A stretch of 64,000 nt of DNA, from NCBI RefSeq assembly GCF_003121405.1, contig NZ_QBUY01000034.1, forward strand, positions 1 through 64,000. Reading direction: 5' to 3'. The notes beneath the pieces were generated by a model. The model was not told the DNA's origin. It saw only the letters and a list, made by a program, of their open reading frames with translations, and did not search any database. Source of the stretch: Paraburkholderia sp. C35. Its GTDB lineage: Bacteria; Pseudomonadota; Gammaproteobacteria; Burkholderiales; Burkholderiaceae. Numbering within the stretch: position 1 is the stretch's first letter; every line of letters starts with the position of its first letter. The translations under genes were made by a program, and so were the position numbers. Positions 9,004-17,812 of the stretch are shown piece by piece.

Positions 9004-9315
9004 TCAGAGATCGTCGATGGTCTCGTCGAGGACCGCCTGGATGTGCTCGAACGCTCGCCAACGGCTCGAATCTTCCAGCGCGCTCGCTTCAGGGACCAGG
9101 TGGCGCAGCGTGTCGAGCTTTTCGAGCGCGTCCTTCGCCGCTCGAAGGTGAGCCTTCGCTTCCGCGACCTGCGCTTCGTAGATGGCTCGCCGCTCGTCGG
9201 TGCCGAGCGCTGCCGCCGCCGTCAACACGGTCTCGATTGCCCGATTCAGCGCATTCAGCGCATCCCGTTTCGCGAACGTATTGTCGATGACGGATACACG
9301 GTTGGTGTCTTGCAT
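9004..9315 (-). CDS. Small helical hypothetical protein
   Basis: A protein of 103 residues, mostly charged helix with an Ala/Leu/Glu-rich heptad-like region (about residues 20-75) that could form a coiled coil. No family is recognised. The ATG at 9315 is preceded by a GGAGG-type site and by a good promoter at 9361-9388, which supports it as a real gene. Confidence 0.65.
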   Translation of the reverse strand: MQDTNRVSVIDNTFAKRDALNALNRAIETVLTAAAALGTDERRAIYEAQVAEAKAHLRAAKDALEKLDTLRHLVPEASALEDSSRWRAFEHIQAVLDETIDDL

Positions 9316-9360
9316 GTGCCCTCCTGCGATGGTTTCGGCGGAACGCCCGCCTGCATGACC

Positions 9361-9388
9361 ACACTAATCGACGCAGAACGTTTGTCAA
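9361..9388 (-). promoter_or_regulatory. Sigma70-type promoter for the 103-residue gene
   Basis: On the minus strand TTGACA is followed after 16 bases by TAGTGT, about 45 bases before the start codon. A GGGCC-GCTGA-GGCCC hairpin (9391-9405) lies immediately upstream. The 16-base spacer recurs at most promoters in the window. Confidence 0.6.
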
Positions 9389-9499
9389 ACGGGCCGCTGA
9401 GGCCCCTCCTCCTCGCGAGATCAAACCGGCGACGACGACCCCAACCCCTCGGGGCGCAAGCGCCCGCTCTCCCGCTGCGCGCCGTCCGCTGCCGCCCAG

Positions 9500-9512
9500 G
9501 GTGAAACGCACC
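9500..9512. repeat. Dispersed palindrome GGTG-AAACG-CACC
   Basis: This is the leftmost copy of the GGTG-N5/6-CACC motif. It lies in the roughly 300-base gap 9316-9612, which otherwise holds GC-rich hairpins (for example 9451-9465) and the promoter at 9361. Confidence 0.55.
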
Positions 9513-9612
9513 TGACGATGAGCCCCCCTGCCTCCGGCACCGTTTGGGGTGCGTGCCCGTTTTTTCCGGTGGGGTGTCCCGAAGGGATCCTGCCGACCCT
9601 TGCTCCCTGCCG

Positions 9613-10239
9613 TTAGACCGGAGCGCCGCCGGCCTGCCCTGCGGTCTGCCACTGCCCGGGTATCGCGCGCCACTGGTCCGGGTTGAACCGGTAGCACTGC
9701 GCGCTGGGGTGCGCCGACGTGTGGATTCGCAAGTCGGGACGAACGGTCTGCAACAACCGGTTCGCCCGCTGAGCCGGCTTCCCGACCAGCACCACCGTAC
9801 GGAGGTTGGGGAGCAGCGGGAGCAGGTTCCGAAGCTCTTCCACGCCGCGGCGGATCTCCGCCGCGTTGTATTTGATGGTCGCGTTCCAGCCCGGGATGAC
9901 GTTCCAGAGCACGGTGCGCTTGCGCTCGATCCCGGCCGTGCTCATGAAGTTGAACAGGTTCTCCGCGGTCGGGTCGTCGTTGTTCCGGCTGATGAAGCCG
10001 GAGCCCTGCTTCTTGCCCGTCGTTGACGTCATCGGACCGGGCTTTTCGAGCAGGAACAGCATGTCCGCCTCGACCCCGCCGTCGAGCGGGTCGAAGTCCT
10101 GGAACTCCCAGTCCGGGTGCCGCACGCGCAGGTCCGCGACGTACGCCGCGAGCGGTGCGATGTGCTGTTCGGTCAGCATTGCCCGGCGGAGCACGACCGC
10201 GTCCAGGGAGCGCAGGGTGCGCGGTGCGTCAAGCGCCAT
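9613..10239 (-). CDS. Uracil-DNA glycosylase superfamily protein
   Basis: A protein of 208 residues. It has segments typical of the uracil-DNA glycosylase-like fold: FLLEKPGPMTS, then GSGFISRNNDDPTAENLF, TVLWNVIPGWNATIKY, and a C-terminal NLRTVVLVGKPAQRAN strand-helix. Members remove damaged bases or have lost activity; the precise substrate is not clear from sequence. The ATG at 10239 overlaps the end of the upstream gene by 11 bases, so the two form an operon. Confidence 0.75.
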   Translation of the reverse strand: MALDAPRTLRSLDAVVLRRAMLTEQHIAPLAAYVADLRVRHPDWEFQDFDPLDGGVEADMLFLLEKPGPMTSTTGKKQGSGFISRNNDDPTAENLFNFMSTAGIERKRTVLWNVIPGWNATIKYNAAEIRRGVEELRNLLPLLPNLRTVVLVGKPAQRANRLLQTVRPDLRIHTSAHPSAQCYRFNPDQWRAIPGQWQTAGQAGGAPV

Positions 10240-10939
10240 TTTTTGCCACGGGCAGTGCCTGTCGGGTGATGGTCGTCCAGAGCTTTTGCACCAGACCGAT
10301 CAGGTTCGCGTCGGAGAGGTCGGACGGTGTGGCGAAGCACCGCGGTTGGATGGTGACGTGAGAATCACCCAGCACTCCCTCGGACGGAACCGGTTCGATC
10401 CACCGGACCTTGGCGCCTCCCGTGCGGAGCAGCGCAACGGTCACCATTACACGTCCTTCTACCCCGAGTTCTTCGAACGCTTCCTGTATCGCCTGGGCGT
10501 CGTGCTTTCGAATCTCGTCCTCTATGCCACCCAAGCCTACGATCTCCCGGCTGCCCATGTCCGCCACTTCCCCCGATGCCAGTTCGACCAAACCGTCCTC
10601 GGTGACGTGGACGTAAGCGAAGCGATCCGGCCTGGTGGTAGGGTTGGGTTCGACCGAGCCGAACGTGTGAGGCGGCATGAATCGGAGCTTTCGATCGCTG
10701 ATGTCGTAGCCGCCCGGACGTGCCCGCAGGAGCTTTCGAGCCGCCGCGTCGCACTCTTGGGTGCCGTAGGTGACGTCAAAGTCCGGGATGCCGATCGGTT
10801 GCGCAAGCAGCACAAAAAACGGTCCCGGTGTGACGGGCAGTCGTAGACCGCCATCGTCGAGTTCTTCCAGTCGCCTCCTCAGGGCGTGCTCCGCTCGCCT
10901 CAAGGGGTCGAGGGGTCTGTGGTCAAATGCTTCCGGCAT
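10229..10939 (-). CDS. Hypothetical protein co-transcribed with the glycosylase-like gene
   Basis: A protein of 236 residues with no recognised family. It contains an N-terminal charged helix, a central beta-rich part (RFAYVHVTEDGLVELASG) and a C-terminal helix ending QALPVAKNGA. A GAGG ribosome site precedes the ATG at 10939, which was preferred over a much longer frame made of low-complexity text. It overlaps the glycosylase-like gene and may act with it. Confidence 0.65.
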   Translation of the reverse strand: MPEAFDHRPLDPLRRAEHALRRRLEELDDGGLRLPVTPGPFFVLLAQPIGIPDFDVTYGTQECDAAARKLLRARPGGYDISDRKLRFMPPHTFGSVEPNPTTRPDRFAYVHVTEDGLVELASGEVADMGSREIVGLGGIEDEIRKHDAQAIQEAFEELGVEGRVMVTVALLRTGGAKVRWIEPVPSEGVLGDSHVTIQPRCFATPSDLSDANLIGLVQKLWTTITRQALPVAKNGA

Positions 10940-11181
10940 GTTTGCGCCTCGTTGGTCTTGTGTTGTTACGATCGTTGCCGGTTGCGTCGGACGTTCATCG
11001 GTCCGCCCCGGCGATCGCACAGCGTAGCAAAGTTCAATGAACGGGGTTGTGCCCATAGTCCAGGGACGGCACGCCAGCCGGTGCGACCGGCGCCCGCGCC
11101 CCGTTCGACCCAGCGCTGCTCCGTCGCGCAAAGGGGTCGATGCCCGGTGGACCCGTGGGTGCAACCGTGCCGCCCATGCGA

Positions 11182-11203
11182 AAGGGGCGCCCGCGCGCCC
11201 CTT
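11182..11203 (-). terminator. Strong terminator after the 151-residue gene
   Basis: A perfect 9-base stem AAGGGGCGC-CCGC-GCGCCCCTT lies 26 bases past the stop at 11229. On the minus strand it is followed by TTTC. Confidence 0.75.
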
Positions 11204-11228
11204 ACCGTCCCTGCGATGGTCCCCCTGA

Positions 11229-11684
11229 TCAAGCGTCCACGGGCACCCCGGTGATGTTCGACACGTGCACGCAGACCTGCTTGTACGATGCGTAGAGCGT
11301 TTCTGCGAGCGAGCGCGCTTCGATGTAGTTCGCGGGGAGCGCGGCCTCGTCGAGCCACGCCCGCCGCTCGTCCGGGTCGCTCGCGTCGATGGTGATCGAT
11401 TCGACCTCGACGCGCCAGGACGCCAGCGCGAGGCTCATGTAGAGCAGCACTTCGTGGAACGCGGTGATCCGCCACTTCGCGTCCTCCGCTTTCGACAGCA
11501 CCCAGTCGGTCGGCATCGGTGCCTCGCCGAACGGGTCCATCTTCTCGATGATCTCCTCGAGCAGCACCTGAACGTCGCTGTGTTCGGCGTTGTCGAGCAC
11601 GGCTTTCGCTGCGTCCGACAGCGCGCTCCGCTTGGCGACGAGGGTCGGGAATCGTGGGGTGGTGTACGTGGACAACGTGAGCAT
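11229..11684 (-). CDS. Hypothetical protein
   Basis: A protein of 151 residues, mainly helical, acidic, with no recognised motif. An AAAGGAGGAG ribosome site precedes the ATG at 11684, which decides the start. It has its own promoter (11731-11758) and a dispersed palindrome upstream. Confidence 0.7.
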   Translation of the reverse strand: MLTLSTYTTPRFPTLVAKRSALSDAAKAVLDNAEHSDVQVLLEEIIEKMDPFGEAPMPTDWVLSKAEDAKWRITAFHEVLLYMSLALASWRVEVESITIDASDPDERRAWLDEAALPANYIEARSLAETLYASYKQVCVHVSNITGVPVDA

Positions 11685-11730
11685 GGTCTCCTCCTTTGGT
11701 GGTGGGCGATCGGTGATCGCCCTCCAAACC

Positions 11731-11804
11731 AAGGTAACGCGTCCACCCGAGAGGTCAACGCTTCTGACCAGATTTTCTTCCGTGGCCAGGTGCAACACCA
11801 CCTG
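11731..11804 (-). promoter_or_regulatory. Promoter with upstream palindrome for the 151-residue gene
   Basis: On the minus strand TTGACC (11753-11758), 16 bases, then TACCTT (11731-11736). The palindrome CAGGTG-CAACAC-CACCTG (11787-11804) lies 28 bases upstream of the -35, inside the last codons of the neighbouring ankyrin gene. The palindrome-then-promoter order recurs at many genes. Confidence 0.65.
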
Positions 11805-13446
11805 ACACCGTGCGTTTCGCCTTGTCCAGCATCACCTGGGCGTCCTGCCCTGCCCGTGCCCATTGCGCGGGGTAATCCGCCACCGCTTGGCGGATTGATT
11901 CGAGCCCCTGCGCCGCTTCCTCCTCGATGTCCTTGCGCTCCTCCAACGCTGCGAGGTATGCCTCGTGCAGGATCGGCATTTTGACGATCCATTGCCACGC
12001 GTCGGGCACGTTGCCGATGACAGAAACCGTCGCCTGGTTCTTCAAGTCGTTCTGTTGCGACGCGGTCGCGCCAGCCCGCACGAGAAGTCCCATGGTCTGC
12101 ACGAGGACGTTCAGCGCATCCTCCAACTGCTCAGCATCTGCGATGCCTTGGCTACGCTGATCCGCTTTCTGGCACAGCATCGTCAGCGGCGTGACGCCGT
12201 AAAAGCGCCGCGTTGGACTTGCCCCACGTGCCAGAAGCAACGCGGTGATTTGTTCGTTGACCCCGATCGAGCGAGCCAACGCCATGCCGGGGCAGTGATT
12301 CGGAGTGTCCGGGTCCGCCCCTGCGTCCAGGATCCGTTGAACGTCGTCGATGTTGCCGACGGTGATCGCGCTCACCAGTTGCCGCTCAAGGCGCTGGTTC
12401 CGATCAAACGTCGCGGGATCGAACACGATCGGGGGCGGGAGCCCCAACCGAGCGCGCTCCGCGGCTTGCTGCTCGTCCGTGAGATCCGTGTTCCAACCCC
12501 ACGCGCTTTTCCCCGGTTCCATCCACTGAGGTCCGCTCGCCTGCGTCACGGCGTGATTCGCCGCCTCGCGCTCCTCCACCTCACTCATGTAGAGGTCGGT
12601 CGCATCCACCGGACCGTCGGTGGTCGGGGGATCCTCCGCCGGCGGTTCAGGTTCGCCGTCGGCGTCCGCGTTGCTCATCGGACCGAGGGGATCGGTCAAG
12701 CTTTTGAGCAACGCGAGCAGGTTGGAGGGTTGGCGAAGCGTTTCGCGCGTCGCGCTCAGACGATCGATGGTGCCTTGCGTCATCGCGATGAACGCCGCCC
12801 GCTCGGCGTCGTCGATCGCCGCGTTCAGGGCCCGTCGGTTCATGAGGACCGGGTGCTTGTCGCGCAGGTGCCTGGCGAAGCCCGTCGCGCCGGCGTCCTG
12901 GAAGCGCCGCAACACGTCCCGGTAACGGTCTGCGCTCGGACGGGTTGCCAGCAGCAGCGCCACCCAGACCGGGAGCGAATAGGTGCCCGGGAGGTCCACG
13001 GTCAGCGACTCGTTGAGCAGTTCGGGGGACGCTCGGTCCAGCACAACGTGCAGGACGGACACGGGCGATTGCCGGTGCACCTCCCCGGCGTCGATGTAGT
13101 GCTGCCAGCGGTCGCCCAAGCCCACCGCATCGAGCAGCAGCATCGCCAGCAGGTCCGCCCGGCCGAAGACGACCGCCGCGGTCAGGTAGGCGTTGCGCAG
13201 CGAGACGTAGCTCGACCAGCCGTGCTCGATGCGCTGCTCCCGCTCGTGCGGGGTGCAAGCCAGGTAAAGCGGCATCATCGCGTCGTGAGCGAGCACGCCG
13301 GCGGGCGCCTCTTCGAAGAACGTCACGTCGTCGGGGTAGCCCATCCGGCGCCGGACGATCCGCGCCGTGTCCGAGCCAGCGTCCTCGACGAGGTCGTCGA
13401 GGAAATCGACGCTGTGCTGGTGAAGGGTGTGGTGGTGGTTCGCCAT
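11755..13446 (-). CDS. Ankyrin-repeat protein (563 residues)
   Basis: Ankyrin-type repeats are clearest in the C-terminal half (ITVGNIDDVQRILDAGADPD and ALLLARGASPTRRFYGVTPL). The N-terminal half is helical and only weakly repeat-like, and a Pro/Asp-rich linker separates the halves. It ends in a basic tail, GRKSGQKR, rather than the RxRxRL ending of related proteins. The ATG at 13446, 19 bases after the next gene's stop, was chosen. It is the second gene of a two-gene ankyrin operon. Ankyrin repeats bind proteins; the partner is unknown. Confidence 0.72.
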   Translation of the reverse strand: MANHHHTLHQHSVDFLDDLVEDAGSDTARIVRRRMGYPDDVTFFEEAPAGVLAHDAMMPLYLACTPHEREQRIEHGWSSYVSLRNAYLTAAVVFGRADLLAMLLLDAVGLGDRWQHYIDAGEVHRQSPVSVLHVVLDRASPELLNESLTVDLPGTYSLPVWVALLLATRPSADRYRDVLRRFQDAGATGFARHLRDKHPVLMNRRALNAAIDDAERAAFIAMTQGTIDRLSATRETLRQPSNLLALLKSLTDPLGPMSNADADGEPEPPAEDPPTTDGPVDATDLYMSEVEEREAANHAVTQASGPQWMEPGKSAWGWNTDLTDEQQAAERARLGLPPPIVFDPATFDRNQRLERQLVSAITVGNIDDVQRILDAGADPDTPNHCPGMALARSIGVNEQITALLLARGASPTRRFYGVTPLTMLCQKADQRSQGIADAEQLEDALNVLVQTMGLLVRAGATASQQNDLKNQATVSVIGNVPDAWQWIVKMPILHEAYLAALEERKDIEEEAAQGLESIRQAVADYPAQWARAGQDAQVMLDKAKRTVSGGVAPGHGRKSGQKR

Positions 13447-13465
13447 GGTGACGCTCTCGTGGGGG

Positions 13466-14569
13466 TTACAGACGCGCGCGCGTGGCCCGTGCAGCGGTGA
13501 CGGGGATCGTGCTGATCGCCGCGCGCAACGCTCGCTCCTCTTCCTTGATGAAGAGCGCGCTGAGCGTGCTCGCGGTGCGTTCGAACTCCGCAACCCCGGA
13601 CTGGATCTCGGGGCGGACGGTGTTGAACCATGCGGGAATCGTGAGGTTCGACCCGTTACCGTAGTGGTGGCTGATGGTCCGGTCCAGCGCGCCGGCTTTG
13701 ACCAGGGCTCGCACGCAACGCCGTGCCTCCGCCCACCATTGCGATGGAGACTTCACCTTATCGCCGCCGCGGTTGCCGGAGGTCCACATGTAAGCCCGGT
13801 CGAGCAGATCGGGGATTCCGTCGGAGAGGTCGTCGCCCGGTGCGCGCTGGGTCAGGAGTTCCTTGAGCGTCGCGGAATGGCCTGCCATCACCGCCTCCTC
13901 GAAACGCTGCCGGAAGGGACCCGTGCGCGGCTCGAGCACGAGCATCGACCAGATGTCGCCGCCCTCGGTCGCCAGACGCGAGACGTGGTTGTCCGGGGAG
14001 TGCGTCACGTGGACGTCCGCCCCACGGTCGAGCAGGAGCCGGACCACGCGGGCACGGCCCAGTTCGATCGCCATCCGCAGCGGAGCGTTCTGGCTTTCGT
14101 CCCGTTCGTCGATGTCGGCGCCGGCATCGAGCAACAGGGTGACGATCTCAGGGTCGCTGTGCGCCACGATCGCCTGGTGGAGCGACGTGGTGCCGTCCTC
14201 CCTTTTCGCGTTCGGGTTGGCGCCGTGGTTCAGCAGGACCCGCACAGCGTCCGCGCCCGAGCCGATCGCGATGCCCAACGCGCCGTCCTTCTCCTCCTGC
14301 GTGAACGCGTTCGAGGCGTGGTCGAGCAGCATCCCCAGGATCGCCGCGCGCGCCTGCGTGTGATAACGGTCGGTGGGTGCCGCTGCGATGTTCAACGGCG
14401 TGAGCACGTGCCCGTTCGCCCATCCGGACGGGCGTTGAGCCTTGGGGTCCGCGCCCGCGGCCAGCAGTCTTTCGACCACCCCGGTGCTCCCGGTTTGCAC
14501 AGCCCCGATGAGGGCGTAGTCCGTTTCCTGTTGCGATGCGGGCAGCCAAGCCAGGGGAATGTTGCTCAT
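13466..14569 (-). CDS. Ankyrin-repeat protein with basic C-terminal tail (367 residues)
   Basis: At least five ankyrin repeats are visible, for example ALIGAVQTGSTGVVERLLAA and PEIVTLLLDAGADIDERDES. The end ERALRAAISTIPVTAARATRARL-type tail matches other ankyrin proteins of the window. The ATG at 14569 has GGAG upstream. It is the first gene of an operon with the 563-residue ankyrin protein and has its own promoter at 14608-14635. It is a candidate secreted effector (inference from the tail and the transfer genes). Confidence 0.82.
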   Translation of the reverse strand: MSNIPLAWLPASQQETDYALIGAVQTGSTGVVERLLAAGADPKAQRPSGWANGHVLTPLNIAAAPTDRYHTQARAAILGMLLDHASNAFTQEEKDGALGIAIGSGADAVRVLLNHGANPNAKREDGTTSLHQAIVAHSDPEIVTLLLDAGADIDERDESQNAPLRMAIELGRARVVRLLLDRGADVHVTHSPDNHVSRLATEGGDIWSMLVLEPRTGPFRQRFEEAVMAGHSATLKELLTQRAPGDDLSDGIPDLLDRAYMWTSGNRGGDKVKSPSQWWAEARRCVRALVKAGALDRTISHHYGNGSNLTIPAWFNTVRPEIQSGVAEFERTASTLSALFIKEEERALRAAISTIPVTAARATRARL

Positions 14570-14607
14570 GTCGATGCTCCGGTGCGAACGGGGTGGGGTG
14601 TTGATCC

Positions 14608-14687
14608 AAGCTACTGCGTGGCCAAAAAAACTCAAGAGGAACGGCGAAAAATACTTCGGTTATTGGGTGGTTGGGTGGCGTTGCACC
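14608..14687 (-). promoter_or_regulatory. Promoter with upstream palindrome for the ankyrin pair
   Basis: On the minus strand TTGAGT (14630-14635), 16 bases, then TAGCTT (14608-14613). GGTG-GCGTTG-CACC lies at 14674-14687, 38 bases upstream of the -35. The rest of the gap to 14826 carries a GC-rich hairpin (14744-14760). Confidence 0.6.
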
Positions 14688-14826
14688 TGACGATGGTTCG
14701 ATCCTCGTCGCTATGTTTTGCTTCGGGCGATGAACACCCAGGTGGGGCGCTTTCGCGCCCGGGAGATCCCGCTTCGCGCCGTCGCCGGGGGATCCGATCG
14801 TCCTCGTGGGTGGTTGATCGATGGTT

Positions 14827-15309
14827 TTACGAGAGTCCACGGAGCTTCATCAACGCCACGACGTCCTCTTTGCGGTAGCGGCGGCGTCCTGCTACCAGCA
14901 CTGGGGTGATGTCACGCCGCCGCGTGTGCAGATCGAGAGCACCACGATTCGTGTCGCCCATCATGATCGCCGCGTCGATCGCGGTCACGGTCTCGTCGAT
15001 CTGACGACGCAGCGCGTCCACACGGTCCGCGTCGTAGTAAGCCCGCCGCCCGCCGCGGGCGCCGGTGCGAATCGTGACCGCCGGAATGCGAGCGTTTTTC
15101 ATCAGGCGCCCAGCGGTGGTGACGTTGATGTAACCGAACATCGCTCCCACGGTCTTTCCGTCATACATGCGCACCGCTTCATGGGGCGTCATGGCGGGCG
15201 CAGAGGTCCCACCCGGGGCGTCGGTCACGTGGATCTTGAGCGTGAGGTTGATCCCTGCCAGCGCTGGGAGGAGGGTCGGAAGTTCTGCCGTGGTGCAATG
15301 AAGGATCAT
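14827..15309 (-). CDS. HTH DNA-binding protein, paralogue A
   Basis: A protein of 160 residues. The N-terminus (CTTAELPTLLPALAGINLTL) closely matches that of the protein at 16460-17044. It is followed by two helix-turn-helix-like parts: GAMFGYINVTTAGRLMKNAR and the C-terminal ITPVLVAGRRRYRKEDVVAL. A RRAYYDADRVDALRR segment is also shared with the paralogue. GGAG precedes the ATG at 15309. It is probably a plasmid transcriptional regulator of the MerR/excisionase-like winged type. Confidence 0.7.
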   Translation of the reverse strand: MILHCTTAELPTLLPALAGINLTLKIHVTDAPGGTSAPAMTPHEAVRMYDGKTVGAMFGYINVTTAGRLMKNARIPAVTIRTGARGGRRAYYDADRVDALRRQIDETVTAIDAAIMMGDTNRGALDLHTRRRDITPVLVAGRRRYRKEDVVALMKLRGLS

Positions 15310-15363
15310 GCGTTTTCTCCTACGTTTCTGGACAAGGATCGCCCTGGTGGGTGGATGAGAAAA

Positions 15364-15392
15364 CACCCGCCGTCCATCGCCGACGACGGGTG
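15364..15392 (-). terminator. Terminator after the 324-residue ankyrin gene
   Basis: An 11-base stem with one mismatch (CACCCGCCGTC / GACGACGGGTG) is followed on the minus strand by TTTTC. It lies 12 bases past the stop at 15405. Confidence 0.7.
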
Positions 15393-15404
15393 GTCATTGG
15401 TCGA

Positions 15405-16379
15405 TCACACGGAGCGATACGGCTGGCCGTGGAGTTCGAGGACGATCAGCGTCGTCACCGACGGCACGTTGAAACCCTTCTTGCGCAGGTTCTTCACCAG
15501 CGGTTCGAGCTTGGAGTAGTCGCCCCCGGCGCCCAGTGCTGCCACCGCGGTTTCACCGTGGCCGTGCAGCAGCGCAAGGTGCGCCGGGGTCAAGCCGCCT
15601 GCCGTGCGCGGGGGCTTGTAGCCCTTCACGGAAGCAATCGCCTCCACCGCCGCGGTTTGGCCCATTTCGGCGAAGCAGTGCAGCAACGAATAGCCCGAAT
15701 CGTCCAGCGTCGGGTAGGGGTCCGTGCCCTTTGCCTTGATGCGCTGGATGGTGAGCGGACGCAGCATCGCTGCGAGTTCGGGGTAGCCGCACGCTTCGGC
15801 CGTGTCGCACGGTGCTTGGCCGTCATGGTCGCTGAGGTTCGGGTTCACGCTACCGACCACCAGACGTTGCACGCAGTCGGTCTCTCCCCACGCCGCTGCG
15901 CTGAACAGGGCCGTGCGACCGTGACGGTCATACAGGTTCTCGTTCGCCCCCAGTGCGAGAATCGCCGACACCGCCTGCGCGTTCCCATTGATCGCCGCCG
16001 CCATCAGCGCGGTCGTCCCGTTGTCCGATCCCGCGTCGATCGAGTGTCCGGCGTCGATCAGCAGGGTCGCGATCTCGTCGTTCCACGACACCCCTTGAAC
16101 CATGACCATCAAGTGGAGCGGGCTGAGCCACGAGGTGACGCCCGTATCTTGGTAAGCGGTGAAGCGAAAGGTGCTCGCGCACCCGGCGGTCGTCGCCATG
16201 TCCAGCATGGCTTTCATCGCCGGAACGTCCCCCCGGATGCCGTTCCAAAACATCTGCTCGAGCGCCGGCTGCAACGCCGGGTCGAAGGTGCGCTTGCCGG
16301 TCGCGTCCGGGACCAGAACCATGAACGGTGCGGCGATCGGGGCCAGCGGGTTGTAGGTGTTCGATTGGGTGTTGCCCAT
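15405..16379 (-). CDS. Ankyrin-repeat protein (324 residues)
   Basis: Ankyrin repeats fill residues of about 60-300, for example GTTALMAAAINGNAQAVSAI and GRTALFSAAAWGETDCVQRL. Unlike most neighbours it lacks a basic tail and ends HGQPYRSV. An AAGGAGAG site precedes the ATG at 16379. The dispersed palindrome lies only 24 bases upstream of the start, so binding there would affect a transcript arriving from the upstream regulator gene. Confidence 0.82.
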   Translation of the reverse strand: MGNTQSNTYNPLAPIAAPFMVLVPDATGKRTFDPALQPALEQMFWNGIRGDVPAMKAMLDMATTAGCASTFRFTAYQDTGVTSWLSPLHLMVMVQGVSWNDEIATLLIDAGHSIDAGSDNGTTALMAAAINGNAQAVSAILALGANENLYDRHGRTALFSAAAWGETDCVQRLVVGSVNPNLSDHDGQAPCDTAEACGYPELAAMLRPLTIQRIKAKGTDPYPTLDDSGYSLLHCFAEMGQTAAVEAIASVKGYKPPRTAGGLTPAHLALLHGHGETAVAALGAGGDYSKLEPLVKNLRKKGFNVPSVTTLIVLELHGQPYRSV

Positions 16380-16402
16380 GATGCTCTCCTTGATGGTTTT
16401 CG

Positions 16403-16420
16403 CAGGGTGCGTTGCACCTG
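16403..16420. promoter_or_regulatory. Dispersed palindrome close to a start codon
   Basis: CAGGGTG-CGTTG-CACCTG lies between the HTH gene at 16460 and the ankyrin gene start at 16379. There is no room for a normal promoter between the palindrome and the gene. Confidence 0.55.
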
Positions 16421-16459
16421 GTGAAGTTGTAGTTCGGGGTTCCGTTGATCGGTGATGCC

Positions 16460-17044
16460 TTACGCGATCTTGCGCAAGCGCATCAGTTGTTGAAGGTCAT
16501 CAAGGCGGTAGCGCATCTTCCCTGCCACCTTCGTCGGGGTGATGTGGCGATGCTTGGTGTGGTAGTAGATCGGCTTCTGGCTCTTGTCGCCCATGAGGGA
16601 CGCCGCGTCCTTCGCGTTCAACGTGTCGTTGAAGAGCTTCTTGAGGGCGTCGACCTTGTCGGCGTCGTAGTAGTTGCGCGTGTCGCCCCACTTCCCGTAA
16701 CGGTTCGCGAGGAGCGCGTCGATTCCGGCACGCTTCATCAGATCGATGGTGCGCGAGGTGTAGGTGTGACCGAAGAGCGCGCTCACCTCGTCCGTCGAAT
16801 ACCAGCGCGGCTCGCCCTTGACCTTCGGTGCCGGTTGTTGGACCGCCGTGGGTTCCCCCACCACGTCCTGCTTCACGACCGGCACCGGTGCCGCCATGGT
16901 AACCGTCGGCTCGGGCGTCTTCGACGGTGCGACCGATTCGGTTTCGACGGGTGCGTCGCTCACGGTGAGGTGGAACGCGGACTTCAGACCGGCCAGCATG
17001 GGCAGGAGGGACGGGAGTTCTGCGGTCGTGCAGGTAACGTTCAC
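16460..17044 (-). CDS. HTH DNA-binding protein, paralogue B
   Basis: A protein of 194 residues and a paralogue of the protein at 14827-15309. It shares the N-terminal CTTAELPSLLPMLAGL segment, then has a 60-residue Pro/Val-rich linker. An HTH part follows (YSTDEVSALFGHTYTSRTID), then NYYDADKVDALKKL and a C-terminal second HTH-like part (ITPTKVAGKMRYRLDDLQQL). The start is taken as GTG at 17044 because it aligns with the ATG of the paralogue and has GGAG eight bases upstream. The 39-bp element at 17105-17143 precedes it. Confidence 0.7.
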   Translation of the reverse strand: MNVTCTTAELPSLLPMLAGLKSAFHLTVSDAPVETESVAPSKTPEPTVTMAAPVPVVKQDVVGEPTAVQQPAPKVKGEPRWYSTDEVSALFGHTYTSRTIDLMKRAGIDALLANRYGKWGDTRNYYDADKVDALKKLFNDTLNAKDAASLMGDKSQKPIYYHTKHRHITPTKVAGKMRYRLDDLQQLMRLRKIA

Positions 17045-17104
17045 GAGATTTCTCCGTGGGTGGTTGAACAGTGAAGCCAGTTTCGTTCGGATAGGGTTCT
17101 TGCT

Positions 17105-17143
17105 GCGGATTCGGATTTCGCGAGGACCTGTTTTCCGGGACAA
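17105..17143 (-). promoter_or_regulatory. 39-bp upstream element, copy 1
   Basis: The plus strand reads GCGGATTCGGATTTCGCGAG then GACCTGTTTTCCGGGACAA. It is related to elements at 19915, 20264 and (inverted) 22117. Each lies 66-72 bases from a start codon and points towards the gene. Read towards the gene it has TTGTCC, 17 bases, CGAAAT, so it may be a promoter class or an operator. This copy has a weaker inverted repeat than the others. Confidence 0.5.
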
Positions 17144-17165
17144 CAACCTTCCTGGTGGGGATGGA

Positions 17166-17798
17166 TTACCCGCCCTGCGGCATCTTGATCTGTGCTGCCA
17201 CCTTCTTGCGCGCTTTGGGGTCGCGGATCTGCATGAGCAGTTCGTCGATCTTCACCTCGATCGTGTCCGCCGCTCCGCGGTAGTCCTTCCGTTGCAGAGC
17301 GTCGTGGACCGCCGCCGCGTGCTCGTAGCCGTTGATCGTGCGGTCGAACTGATTCACGTGGCGCGTCACAAAGTTCGTCGTGGTGTCCGGACCGTCGTGA
17401 TAGCCGTAGCCGTGCTCCGTCGCGAAGGTCGTGGCTTCGATCAGGCCGTGCCCGTCGTCGAGCGCCACCGCCAGATCGAACGCGTCCTCGATCAGGTAGT
17501 TCTCGTCGTCCCCGTCCTCCCCTTCCTCCTGGTCGTCGTCGCTCACCGCATCGGGCTTCCCGAGGCGACGTGCGATTGCGTTGAGCATCGCCGTGCTGGT
17601 CACCTCCGCCGGGTAATCGACGCCCATGGTGTCCATCAGGCCGCGCAGGAACGGGATCAGGTCCAGCCGCATCGGGTTGGGGTCTTTCATGTTCAACGTG
17701 CCGTCGTCCTGCACGCCGAACGGGGCGAAGAGCGCGCGAATCACCGGGGTGACGTGCGCGAGGGTGAGCTTGCCGTCGGTCATCTTGAGGATCTGCAT
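17166..17798 (-). CDS. Hypothetical protein, paralogue of 18545-19291
   Basis: A protein of 210 residues. It shares with the 248-residue protein at 18545 an N-terminal pattern (GKLTLAHVTPVIRALFAPFG against GTLVLNRITPVVHALFDAFD) and a central DDGHGL motif. It has an acidic stretch (DDDQEEGEDGDDE) near residue 90. The function is unknown. The ATG at 17798 follows the upstream gene's stop by 14 bases, so the two genes are one operon. Confidence 0.68.
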   Translation of the reverse strand: MQILKMTDGKLTLAHVTPVIRALFAPFGVQDDGTLNMKDPNPMRLDLIPFLRGLMDTMGVDYPAEVTSTAMLNAIARRLGKPDAVSDDDQEEGEDGDDENYLIEDAFDLAVALDDGHGLIEATTFATEHGYGYHDGPDTTTNFVTRHVNQFDRTINGYEHAAAVHDALQRKDYRGAADTIEVKIDELLMQIRDPKARKKVAAQIKMPQGG

Positions 17799-17812
17799 GA
17801 GGGGTCTCCGGG